From positions 1-49,266 of the forward strand of contig CAPAOL010000026.1 of NCBI GenBank assembly GCA_948579315.1: a stretch of 49,266 nt of DNA, given 5' to 3'. The notes beneath the pieces were generated by a model that did not search any database, was not told where the DNA came from, and saw only the letters and a program-made list of their open reading frames with translations. This document shows positions 25,697-34,130 of this stretch, piece by piece. How positions within the stretch are numbered: position 1 is the stretch's first letter; every line of letters begins with the position of its first letter. This stretch comes from an uncultured Phocaeicola sp. (GTDB lineage: Bacteria > Bacteroidota > Bacteroidia > Bacteroidales > Bacteroidaceae). The position numbers were made by a program, and so were the translations under genes.

Positions 25697-27739
25697 ATGG
25701 AAAATAAATTCAAAAGAACCACCGTCACATCCGCTTTGCCCTACGCAAACGGTCCGGTACATATTGGTCATCTGGCAGGTGTATATGTTCCTGCTGATAT
25801 CTACGTGCGCTATCTCCGCCTGAAAAAAGAAGATGTTCTTTTCATCGGAGGCTCTGACGAACACGGAGTACCTATCACCATTCGTGCAAAGAAAGAAGGT
25901 ATTACTCCACAAGATGTGGTGGACCGCTATCATACCTTGATAAAAGAATCATTCAAAGAATTTGGAATTTCATTCGATATATACTCTCGTACTACATCAA
26001 AGACACACCACGAACTGGCTTCCGAATTCTTCAAAACCCTGTATGATAAAGGTGAGTTCATTGAAAAGACCTCCATGCAATATTACGACGAAGAAGCCCA
26101 TCAGTTCCTGGCCGACCGTTATATTACCGGTGAATGTCCTCACTGCCATGCAGAAGGAGCCTACGGTGACCAATGCGAGAAGTGCGGAACATCACTTTCT
26201 CCGACCGACCTGATCAATCCGAAAAGTGCTATCAGTGGCAGTAAACCAGTGATGCGTGAAACCAAACATTGGTATCTGCCATTGGACAAACACGAAGGAT
26301 GGCTGCGTGAATGGATTCTTGAAAATCATAAAGAATGGCGCCCCAATGTATACGGACAATGTAAAAGCTGGTTGGATATGGGCTTGCAACCCCGTGCGGT
26401 AAGCCGTGACTTGGATTGGGGAATCCCTGTTCCTGTAGAAGGCGCTGAGGGAAAAGTACTTTATGTATGGTTCGATGCCCCCATCGGCTATATTTCAAAT
26501 ACAAAAGAATTACTTCCCGACAGTTGGGAAACTTGGTGGAAAGATCCAGAAACCCGTTTGATTCACTTCATCGGAAAAGACAATATTGTATTCCACTGCA
26601 TTGTTTTCCCTGCTATGCTGAAAGCGGAAGGAAGCTATATCTTACCGGATAACGTACCTAGCAATGAATTCCTGAATCTGGAAGGTGATAAGATTTCCAC
26701 TTCACGCAACTGGGCAGTATGGTTGCATGAATATTTGCAGGACTTCCCCGGCAAACAGGATGTATTGCGCTATGTATTGACAGCCAATGCCCCCGAAACA
26801 AAAGACAACGATTTTACCTGGAAAGATTTTCAAGCACGTAACAACAATGAGTTGGTGGCTGTTTACGGTAACTTTGTAAACCGTGCTTTAGTGCTGACTC
26901 ATAAATATTTCGACGGGAAAGTTCCCGTTTGCGGTGAATTGACCGACTACGACAAAGAAACATTAAAAGAATTTGCAGACGTAAAGGCAGAAGTAGAAAA
27001 GCTACTGGATGTATTCAAATTCCGCGATGCACAAAAAGAGGCAATGAACCTGGCACGTATCGGTAATAAATACTTAGCCGATACAGAGCCTTGGAAACTG
27101 GCAAAAACTGATATGGACCGTGTAGCCACCATTCTTAACATAGCATTGCAACTAGTTGCCAATCTGGCTATTGCATTCGAACCTTTCCTGCCTTTCAGCA
27201 GCGAAAAGCTCCGCAAAATGCTGAATATGGAAACATTTGAATGGGACCAACTGGGACGTACCGATCTGCTGGCAGAAGGACATCAATTGAATAAGGCAGA
27301 ACTGTTGTTCGAAAAGATCGAAGATGAAACCATTCAAGCACAAGTAGACAAACTGTTGGCTACCAAAAAAGCAAACGAGGCTGCCAACTATAAAGCTAAC
27401 CCGATAAAACCGGTAATTGCTTTTGAAGAATTTGAAAAGTTAGATATCCGTGTAGGTACCGTATTAGAGTGTGAGGTAGTGCCTAAAATGAAAAAGCTGC
27501 TGAAATTCAAGATTGCTGACGGACTGGAGAACCGTACCATCGTCAGCGGTATCGCACAACATTATAAACCGGAAGAACTGGTGGGCAAACAAGTTTTATT
27601 CATTGCCAACCTTGCTCCGCGCCAATTCAAGAATGGATTGGTGAGCGAAGGCATGATCCTGAGTGCTGAAAACTTTGACGGCACCTTAGCGGTGACCTCT
27701 TTATTAAGAGAGGTAAAGCCGGGCAGTGAAGTGAAATAA
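25697..27739 (+). CDS. metG: Methionyl-tRNA synthetase
   Basis: Charges tRNA-Met. The 680-residue protein has the class I HIGH motif HIGH at 22-25, a zinc knuckle with C147, C150, C160 and C163 (CPHCHAEGAYGDQCEKCG), and the second class I motif as KISTS at 332-336 (variant of KMSKS). A C-terminal tRNA-binding domain of the Trbp111 type follows from about 574 (EKLDIRVGTVLECEVVPKMK). All domains are intact and the length is normal for this two-domain form. A terminator at 27760 separates it from the polysaccharide locus. Confidence 0.97.
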   Translation: MENKFKRTTVTSALPYANGPVHIGHLAGVYVPADIYVRYLRLKKEDVLFIGGSDEHGVPITIRAKKEGITPQDVVDRYHTLIKESFKEFGISFDIYSRTTSKTHHELASEFFKTLYDKGEFIEKTSMQYYDEEAHQFLADRYITGECPHCHAEGAYGDQCEKCGTSLSPTDLINPKSAISGSKPVMRETKHWYLPLDKHEGWLREWILENHKEWRPNVYGQCKSWLDMGLQPRAVSRDLDWGIPVPVEGAEGKVLYVWFDAPIGYISNTKELLPDSWETWWKDPETRLIHFIGKDNIVFHCIVFPAMLKAEGSYILPDNVPSNEFLNLEGDKISTSRNWAVWLHEYLQDFPGKQDVLRYVLTANAPETKDNDFTWKDFQARNNNELVAVYGNFVNRALVLTHKYFDGKVPVCGELTDYDKETLKEFADVKAEVEKLLDVFKFRDAQKEAMNLARIGNKYLADTEPWKLAKTDMDRVATILNIALQLVANLAIAFEPFLPFSSEKLRKMLNMETFEWDQLGRTDLLAEGHQLNKAELLFEKIEDETIQAQVDKLLATKKANEAANYKANPIKPVIAFEEFEKLDIRVGTVLECEVVPKMKKLLKFKIADGLENRTIVSGIAQHYKPEELVGKQVLFIANLAPRQFKNGLVSEGMILSAENFDGTLAVTSLLREVKPGSEVK

Positions 27740-27759
27740 TATACACCCAAATACAGAAA

Positions 27760-27803
27760 AGGCTGAAAGCAACTGAAACGTCCGCTTTCAGCCTGACTGT
27801 TTT
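27760..27803 (+). terminator. Intrinsic terminator after metG
   Basis: An 11-bp perfect stem (AGGCTGAAAGC / GCTTTCAGCCT) with a 13-base loop, followed by GACTGTTTTAT. It lies 20 bases after the metG stop and ends before the flippase gene. Confidence 0.8.
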
Positions 27804-27820
27804 ATAATCTATCTATAAAA

Positions 27821-29257
27821 ATGGCAGAACAATCCTTGAAAGAAAAGACAGCAAAAGGCCTCTTCTGGGGCGGATTAAGCAATGGAGTACAGCAGCTGCT
27901 GAATCTTTTTTTCGGGATATTCCTGTCACGCATTCTGAATGCGGAAGATTATGGCATGGTGGGAATGCTGTCCATCTTCTCCCTTATTGCAGGCTCTTTG
28001 CAGGAAAGCGGGTTCACGGCCGCCCTAGCCAACAAACGGGATATCTCCCACAAAGACTATAATGCCGTATTCTGGTTCAGTACCGGGCTAAGTGCCTGTC
28101 TCTACCTCATTCTGTTCCTTTGCGCCCCACTCATTGCCGAATTCTATCACACTCCCGAACTGACAGCTTTGGCACGATACACTTTCCTCGGTTTCTTTGT
28201 AGCCAGTTTGGGCATTGCCCACAGTGCTTACCTGTTCCGCAACTTAATGGTCAAGCAAAAGGCAATGGCGGTCACTATCGGATTAACCGCCTCAGGAACT
28301 ATCGGTATAACTATGGCCTGCTTGGGATTTGCCTATTGGGGGATAGCCACACAAAGCATTGTCTATGTAGGAACCATTAATATCTGTTATTGGTGCTTCT
28401 CACCCTGGCGACCTACACTTACTTTCGACTTCAAGCCTTTGAGAGGGATGCTTTCTTTCAGCAGCAAATTATTAGTAACCAATATATTCAACCACATCAA
28501 TAATAATATCTTTACCGTTATCCTTGGTAAATTCTATTCGGGACAAGAAGTAGGCTATTTTACTCAAGCTAATAAATGGAATTATATGGGACATTCATTA
28601 ATTTCAGGAACAGTCAACAGTGTGGCCCAACCTGTACTTTCCAGTTTGTCGGATGAAAGGGAACGCCAACAACGCGCTTTCCGAAAGATGCTCCGCTTCA
28701 CTGCCTTTATTTCTTTTCCGGCTATGTTAGGATTATCATTAATCGCACCCGAACTGATTATACTGACTATTACAGACAAATGGCTACCCAGTGCCTTCAT
28801 CCTGCAATTGCTCTGCATCGGTGGCGCATTCATTCCCATAACCAATTTGTATTCCAACCTAGTCATCAGCAAAGGAAAATCGGATATCTATATGTGGAAT
28901 ACCATCAGCTTAGGCATCATCCAGTTAACAACCATGCTTCTGCTCTATCCATACGGCGTACATACCATGATTATAGTGTATGTATCCATCAATATCTGCT
29001 GGCTGTTTGTATGGCACTATTTTGTATGGAAACAAATACGGCTCAGCTTGTTTGCAGCGCTGAAAGACATCCTTCCGTTTGCCTTCATAGCTACCGCGGT
29101 AATGGCGGCTACCTATTATATCACTATCGGCTTTGCCAATCTGTATTTATTAATGGCAAGCAAAATGATCATAGCCGGCACACTCTACACAGCCATCCTG
29201 TGGTTGAGCGGCTCCGTCACTTTTAAAGAGAGTTTACACTATATAATCAAGAAATAA
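27821..29257 (+). CDS. Polysaccharide flippase (Wzx/MATE-like, MOP superfamily)
   Basis: A 478-residue inner-membrane protein with about 12-14 hydrophobic segments. It resembles polysaccharide biosynthesis flippases that move undecaprenyl-linked glycan units across the membrane. The N-terminus KGLFWGGLSNGVQQLLNLFF and the first loop ILNAEDYGMVGML are typical of the Wzx/RfbX branch. Its stop overlaps the acyltransferase start (TAATG), so these two are translationally coupled. Substrate is not predictable. No Wzy polymerase is recognised in the window. Confidence 0.88.
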   Translation: MAEQSLKEKTAKGLFWGGLSNGVQQLLNLFFGIFLSRILNAEDYGMVGMLSIFSLIAGSLQESGFTAALANKRDISHKDYNAVFWFSTGLSACLYLILFLCAPLIAEFYHTPELTALARYTFLGFFVASLGIAHSAYLFRNLMVKQKAMAVTIGLTASGTIGITMACLGFAYWGIATQSIVYVGTINICYWCFSPWRPTLTFDFKPLRGMLSFSSKLLVTNIFNHINNNIFTVILGKFYSGQEVGYFTQANKWNYMGHSLISGTVNSVAQPVLSSLSDERERQQRAFRKMLRFTAFISFPAMLGLSLIAPELIILTITDKWLPSAFILQLLCIGGAFIPITNLYSNLVISKGKSDIYMWNTISLGIIQLTTMLLLYPYGVHTMIIVYVSINICWLFVWHYFVWKQIRLSLFAALKDILPFAFIATAVMAATYYITIGFANLYLLMASKMIIAGTLYTAILWLSGSVTFKESLHYIIKK

Positions 29258-30282
29258 TGGCTGCTACACGTCACTCCGGATTAGAATGTTTACGAATTAT
29301 CAGTATCATACTGATTGTATCCATGCATATTCTAGGAAATACCTTCCACACCAGTAACTGGCTGAACAAAGAATTCATACTATTTATCAATACACTGGGA
29401 AACACCGGAGTAACCTTGTTCATTCTGATCTCAGGTTATTTTGGAATCCGTTTCAATACACATAAATTTTTCAAAATGTTGGTTGTCGTATGGTTTTATT
29501 CCATCGTTTCTTATCTGATCGAAACAATATGGCTTCACACTCCGCATACCTGGACAGGACTGGCCTCCTCATTGCTACCGATACTTAGCAAAAAATACTG
29601 GTTTATGACCTGCTATGTAGTACTTTATTGTTTCTCGCCCTATTTAAACCGACTGGTTCATAACCTCTCACAAAAAAGTTATAAACAACTACTGTTACTA
29701 TGGGGATTCTTTTTTGTATTTGCCCCGACAATCCTGTTTTTTGAAATTCAGAATGACACGGGCAAGGGAATTATCAATGTCACACTAGCTTATCTCATAG
29801 GACAATATCTGAAGACCTATGGTCTTCCGGAAAACATAAAACGACATAGCCGGGAAATCTTGTCAGGCAGCCTTGCCGGTATTTTTATACTGAATTCCCT
29901 GCTTACAGCAATGAGTGGAAATATCATACTGAGATTCGCCCGAGATAATAATCTACTGGTTATCATCGCCTCCATCATGATTTTCTACCAGTTTACCCGG
30001 TGGCATTTTTCATCCCGCATCATCAATTACCTAGCAGGATACGTTTTTGCCTTATATATGCTTCAAGGACTTCTTATCCACTGTTTACAACCCTGGTATG
30101 TCCCATATGCAGACAGCAACCTACTTGTTCTGTATTTTATGGGAACACTTGTTTCTATCTGTCTGACAACGCTTGTTATAGAATGGAGCAGACGGCTGCT
30201 ATTAGGAAAAATAGAAAACAAATTGGCAAATGCCATAGAAAAAAGAGGAGCAAAAATAAAAATGTTTGCAGATAATCATTAA
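29257..30282 (+). CDS. Acyltransferase family 3 membrane protein
   Basis: A 341-residue integral membrane acyltransferase with about ten membrane segments. The conserved N-terminal pattern RHSGLECLRIISIILIVSMH with H24 matches family 3 O-acyltransferases such as WecH and OafA, which use acyl-CoA to modify sugars. No SGNH extracytoplasmic domain is fused. Coupled to the flippase by a 1-base stop/start overlap, it probably O-acetylates a surface glycan or lipid-linked intermediate. A convergent gene ends 22 bp further on. Confidence 0.85.
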   Translation: MAATRHSGLECLRIISIILIVSMHILGNTFHTSNWLNKEFILFINTLGNTGVTLFILISGYFGIRFNTHKFFKMLVVVWFYSIVSYLIETIWLHTPHTWTGLASSLLPILSKKYWFMTCYVVLYCFSPYLNRLVHNLSQKSYKQLLLLWGFFFVFAPTILFFEIQNDTGKGIINVTLAYLIGQYLKTYGLPENIKRHSREILSGSLAGIFILNSLLTAMSGNIILRFARDNNLLVIIASIMIFYQFTRWHFSSRIINYLAGYVFALYMLQGLLIHCLQPWYVPYADSNLLVLYFMGTLVSICLTTLVIEWSRRLLLGKIENKLANAIEKRGAKIKMFADNH

Positions 30283-30304
30283 AACAATGATTTATTTCCG
30301 CAAC

Positions 30305-31135
30305 TCATAATTTCAAAATCTCCAATGGAACCCCTCCTATCTGAGCTGCCATATCCGAAAATGAACTCTGAAAAGAACCATATATTTTTTGTGTACGAGC
30401 CAATGTGTACATATCCGTGATACCCTCCCTTATTCCCTCCAAAGATCCACGGTCTGCCTTTTTTCCGGAACAGAATATCCGGTCGCCATAACGCTCTTTC
30501 ATCTCCCGCTTCACCTCTTCCGAATCTGTAGCCAAATAGATAGCCACCTTGCCGTTCTCTTTTATCTTCTCATCTAATTTCTGATAGAACAACTCGATAG
30601 GGCTTTGCCTGATAGAAGCCAGATTATCTGTACGACGGATATGCACACCAATCATAGCATCCGAAAAATTCCGACAACGGTTTTCTACCTCTCCCATAAT
30701 CTCGTCTACCGGAACAAACAACCGACTGATCCATGCATAATCATAAGGTTGGAAAGCGGTGTATGATGCCATATAAACACAGCCACCTTCTTTAACCCAC
30801 CGTTCAAAATCAAAATGCCGGTTACATAAAGGAGTAATGGAACGCTCGTACAGACAAGACTTGAAAAGCAGTTTCTGAAACAAAAGCGGGAAATGAAAAT
30901 TCTTGGAACGAGGTCTGTCTAATAATGCATAATCCAACCGCGAAGCATCCCGTAAACAAGCCACTTCCCTGTCTACAGGCTTAAACAACTGATAAAACGG
31001 TGCATTCAGTGCCCAATCCTGAAACCAAATGATGCTTAATTCACTTTTCGTCTTTCCTGCCAGCATTACCGCCGAAGCCACTGCACGCATACGGTTGGCC
31101 AATCCTCCTACCGGTACAAATGTTATTTTACCCAT
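30305..31135 (-). CDS. Fucosyltransferase-like glycosyltransferase
   Basis: A 276-residue soluble protein resembling alpha-1,2/O-fucosyltransferase families (GT11/GT23-like). It has the N-terminal nucleotide-binding glycine motif GGLANRMRAV (10-19), the GDP-sugar diphosphate motif HIRRTD at 165-170, and a C-terminal SFSDMAAQIGG segment where these families place their third motif. It is the only gene of the cluster on the minus strand, convergent with the acyltransferase and divergent from the fused nucleotidyltransferase gene. Donor (GDP-fucose) is inferred; a fucose pathway gene is not present here. Confidence 0.78.
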   Translation of the reverse strand: MGKITFVPVGGLANRMRAVASAVMLAGKTKSELSIIWFQDWALNAPFYQLFKPVDREVACLRDASRLDYALLDRPRSKNFHFPLLFQKLLFKSCLYERSITPLCNRHFDFERWVKEGGCVYMASYTAFQPYDYAWISRLFVPVDEIMGEVENRCRNFSDAMIGVHIRRTDNLASIRQSPIELFYQKLDEKIKENGKVAIYLATDSEEVKREMKERYGDRIFCSGKKADRGSLEGIREGITDMYTLARTQKIYGSFQSSFSDMAAQIGGVPLEILKL

Positions 31136-31154
31136 TCCTGTTTAAAATTTGAGG

Positions 31155-31162
31155 CAAATATA
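31155..31162 (-). promoter_or_regulatory. Minus-7 box of the fucosyltransferase-like gene
   Basis: TATATTTG on the minus strand matches TAnnTTTG, 20 bases upstream of the start at 31135. It opens an 89-bp divergent promoter region shared with the fused nucleotidyltransferase gene. Confidence 0.4.
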
Positions 31163-31194
31163 AATAACATCGCTTATAAATGCTAATTAATTAC

Positions 31195-31202
31195 TACTTT
31201 TG
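31195..31202 (+). promoter_or_regulatory. Minus-7 box of the 31225-39060 operon
   Basis: TACTTTTG matches TAnnTTTG, 22 bases upstream of the ATG at 31225. It probably drives the seven coupled genes up to 39060. No clear minus-33. Confidence 0.5.
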
Positions 31203-31224
31203 CAATATATATACCTAATTTATT

Positions 31225-33030
31225 ATGCAAGCAATCATTCTAGCCGCCGGCATGGGCAAGCGCTTGGGAGATCTTACCAAAGATAACACCAAGTGTATGA
31301 TTAAAGTAAACGGGACCTATCTGATAGACCGTCTGCTCTCACAGTTAGATTCATTAAATCTGGAACGCATCATTTTAGTCATAGGCTACCAAGGAGAGAA
31401 ATTACGTACCCACATAGAGAAACAAAGTAGAAATACTCCGATAGAATATATTTACAATCCTGTCTACAATAAGACCAATAATATCTATTCTCTCTATCTT
31501 GCTAAAGAGGAATTGCAAAAGCAAGATACTTTATTAATTGAATCCGATTTGATTTTTGAGGATACACTTTTCCACAAAATTTTAAATAACCCCTATCCCA
31601 ATCTGGCACTTGTAGCTAAATATGAGCCATGGATGGACGGCACGATGGTACGGCTCAATACTGAAAATGACATCATTGATTTTATCTCAAAAAAAACGTT
31701 CCGCTACGCAGATATTGACGATTACTACAAAACCGTCAATATCTATAAATTCAGTAAGGAGTTTCTCCGCAACAGTTATGTGCCATTTCTTGAAGCCTAC
31801 AGCAAAGCCCTGGGTAATAACGAATATTACGAACAGGTATTACGGGTAATCACCCTGCTGGAGAGATGTGAACTGAAAGGACTCCCTTTGGAAGGAGAAC
31901 GCTGGTATGAGATTGATGATATACAAGATCTTGACATCGCTGAAACCATTTTTGCCGAACAGGACCAGCTACAACGCTACCAAAAAAGATATGGCGGATA
32001 CTGGCGTTTCCCAAAGCTGAAAGATTTCTGCTATTTAGTAAACCCCTATTTTCCACCACAAAAAATGTGTGAAGAACTACAGGCTAATTTTAATGTGCTT
32101 CTCCGTGAATACCCTTCCGGCATGGGAGTGAACACGCTTGTCATGGCAAAAAACTTCGGTATCCGGCAAGATTATGTGGTTGTTGGCAACGGAGCCGCCG
32201 AAATCATCAAAGCGCTGATGGAACATTCAGATGGCAAAATGGGAGTAATTTATCCCACTTTCGAAGAATATCCCAACCGGCAATCAGAAGAAATCATTGC
32301 ATTCTATCCACAGAATGCCGATTTTCATTATACGGCAAAAGAACTGATGCTTTTTTATGCGGACAAAGATATCCGCCATTTACTCTTGATCAATCCGGAT
32401 AACCCATCAGGTAACTTCATCCCCCTTAACGAACTTATGGATTTGCTGGCATGGACGCAGCAGCGAAATATCCACTTAATACTGGATGAATCTTTTGTTG
32501 ACTTCAGCGAAAAAAGTGTCGAAAATACGCTGCTTAAGAATGAAGTTCTGGAAACATACCCACACCTCACAGTCATTAAAAGTATTTCCAAATCTTATGG
32601 AGTTCCGGGATTACGCTTGGGGATAGCCGCATCTTCCGACAAAGAGATAATAGCCTATTTACGAAAAAACATGGCTATATGGAATATAAACTCCTTCGCC
32701 GAATTCTATTTACAGATATACAGCAAGTATAATAATGATTATCAAAATGCCTGTAAAAAATTCATAGCCGAGCGCCAACGCTTTTTCGAGGTATTGCAAC
32801 AGGTTGACTTCCTACGTGTCATACCTTCACAAGCCAATTATTTCCTGTGCGAAGTAACTTCCCGCTTCAGTTCCACCAAACTCGTTTCTTTATTGCTGGA
32901 GCATAATCTCTTGTTAAAAGATTGTAGTACCAAGACAGGATTCGATGGCAGGAATTACATCCGTATCGCCATACGCGACACTGAAGACAACAATTATCTG
33001 GCTGAAAACTTAAAAAAACTGCAAGCATGA
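31225..33030 (+). CDS. Fused LicC-like nucleotidyltransferase / HisC-CobD-like PLP enzyme
   Basis: A 601-residue fusion. Residues 1-240 are a nucleotidyltransferase of the LicC/PntC (CTP:phosphocholine or phosphonate cytidylyltransferase) type: LAAGMGKRL at 6-14, the NNIYSLYLAKEEL and YEIDDIQDLDIAE signatures shared with LicC. Residues about 270-601 are a fold-type I PLP enzyme of HisC/CobD class: NPDNPSG at 390-396, D421 E422 in the LDESFVDF motif, PLP lysine K456 in SISKSYGVPGLRLG. CobD-type enzymes decarboxylate O-phospho-L-threonine (or phosphoserine); HisC-type ones transaminate. Both halves look complete. Substrate is unknown. Its stop overlaps the opine dehydrogenase start (ATGA). Confidence 0.88.
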   Translation: MQAIILAAGMGKRLGDLTKDNTKCMIKVNGTYLIDRLLSQLDSLNLERIILVIGYQGEKLRTHIEKQSRNTPIEYIYNPVYNKTNNIYSLYLAKEELQKQDTLLIESDLIFEDTLFHKILNNPYPNLALVAKYEPWMDGTMVRLNTENDIIDFISKKTFRYADIDDYYKTVNIYKFSKEFLRNSYVPFLEAYSKALGNNEYYEQVLRVITLLERCELKGLPLEGERWYEIDDIQDLDIAETIFAEQDQLQRYQKRYGGYWRFPKLKDFCYLVNPYFPPQKMCEELQANFNVLLREYPSGMGVNTLVMAKNFGIRQDYVVVGNGAAEIIKALMEHSDGKMGVIYPTFEEYPNRQSEEIIAFYPQNADFHYTAKELMLFYADKDIRHLLLINPDNPSGNFIPLNELMDLLAWTQQRNIHLILDESFVDFSEKSVENTLLKNEVLETYPHLTVIKSISKSYGVPGLRLGIAASSDKEIIAYLRKNMAIWNINSFAEFYLQIYSKYNNDYQNACKKFIAERQRFFEVLQQVDFLRVIPSQANYFLCEVTSRFSSTKLVSLLLEHNLLLKDCSTKTGFDGRNYIRIAIRDTEDNNYLAENLKKLQA

Positions 33031-34127
33031 GTATCAATATCTGTATTTGTGGCGGTGGCGGTCTGGGGCACGTCATTGCAGGAGTAGCTGCACATAAAGG
33101 CTTTAATGTTTCCGTCCTCACCCGGCATCCCGACCAATGGAATCCATCATTACTCATTGAAGATTGCCGGGGAAATACATTCTCCGGCTCATTAGCCTGC
33201 GTTACGGCTAACCCGGCAGAGGTCATTCCACACTCTGATATCGTATTGCTTTGTCTCCCCGGATTTGCCATTGAGGAAGAACTTCTCCACATACAACCGT
33301 TCTTGCAGGAAAAAACTTGCATAGGAAGTGTAGTCAGTTGTACCGGTTTTTTCTTTACCGCTTATAGAATATTAGGCAAAACAGCTTCACTTTTCGGATT
33401 CCAGCGTGCTCCATTCATTGCCCGTGTGCAAACCTATGGCCAGAAAGCACTCTTGTTGGGATACAAAAAGGAATTACAAATAGCCACCGTAAACATATCA
33501 AAATCCGATATTTTACTACGAACTCTTCAAGAAATGTTAGATACGCCGGTGCGTATGCTTCATCATTTTCTAGAAGCCAGCCTGACCAATAGCAATCCAT
33601 TGCTTCATCCGGCCCGTCTTTATTCACTTTTCCATACCTGGAGTAGAGGAAAAGCATATCATGAGATTCCCGGGTTCTATAATAGTTGGGATGAAGAAAG
33701 TTCGGAGCTTCTCATTGCTTGTGACAATGAATTCCAACAAATTCTGAAAGCACTGCCGGTCCGAATAGAGCCAATTCCTACTTTATTGGAATATTATGAC
33801 AGTTATGATGCAAGGTCACTTACCTACAAGATACGCTCCATCATTGCCTTCAAACATATTCCAGCTCCTATGGAAAAAACAGAAAAAGGATTTCTGCCTG
33901 ATTTCAAAAGCCGGTATTTCACTGAGGATTTTCCATTTGGATTATTGATAATCAAATCAATAGCAGAGGTATTAAATATTTGTACCCCAAACATTGATAA
34001 AATATTGCTATGGGGGCAAGATGTATTAAACAAAGAATATATCCATGAAGGAGAATTAAAAGGAAAAGACCTGTCAGAAACAGGTTACATCAACGCTGAT
34101 TTGTTTTATAAACTACTAAAAAATTAA
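33027..34127 (+). CDS. Octopine/opine dehydrogenase family protein
   Basis: A 366-residue NAD(P)-dependent dehydrogenase. The N-terminal Rossmann fold has ICGGGGLGH (G9-H15) and DIVLLCLPGFA; the C-terminal NAD_octopine_DH-type domain carries NSNPLLHPA with H194, the position of the catalytic histidine in octopine/opine dehydrogenases. Known members reductively condense the amine of an amino acid with a 2-oxo acid such as pyruvate. It overlaps the fused enzyme gene by 4 nt and precedes licD by 3 nt. In a glycan locus it most likely builds an N-(carboxyalkyl)amine substituent. Substrates are inferred only. Confidence 0.85.
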   Translation: MSINICICGGGGLGHVIAGVAAHKGFNVSVLTRHPDQWNPSLLIEDCRGNTFSGSLACVTANPAEVIPHSDIVLLCLPGFAIEEELLHIQPFLQEKTCIGSVVSCTGFFFTAYRILGKTASLFGFQRAPFIARVQTYGQKALLLGYKKELQIATVNISKSDILLRTLQEMLDTPVRMLHHFLEASLTNSNPLLHPARLYSLFHTWSRGKAYHEIPGFYNSWDEESSELLIACDNEFQQILKALPVRIEPIPTLLEYYDSYDARSLTYKIRSIIAFKHIPAPMEKTEKGFLPDFKSRYFTEDFPFGLLIIKSIAEVLNICTPNIDKILLWGQDVLNKEYIHEGELKGKDLSETGYINADLFYKLLKN

Positions 34128-34130
34128 TGT

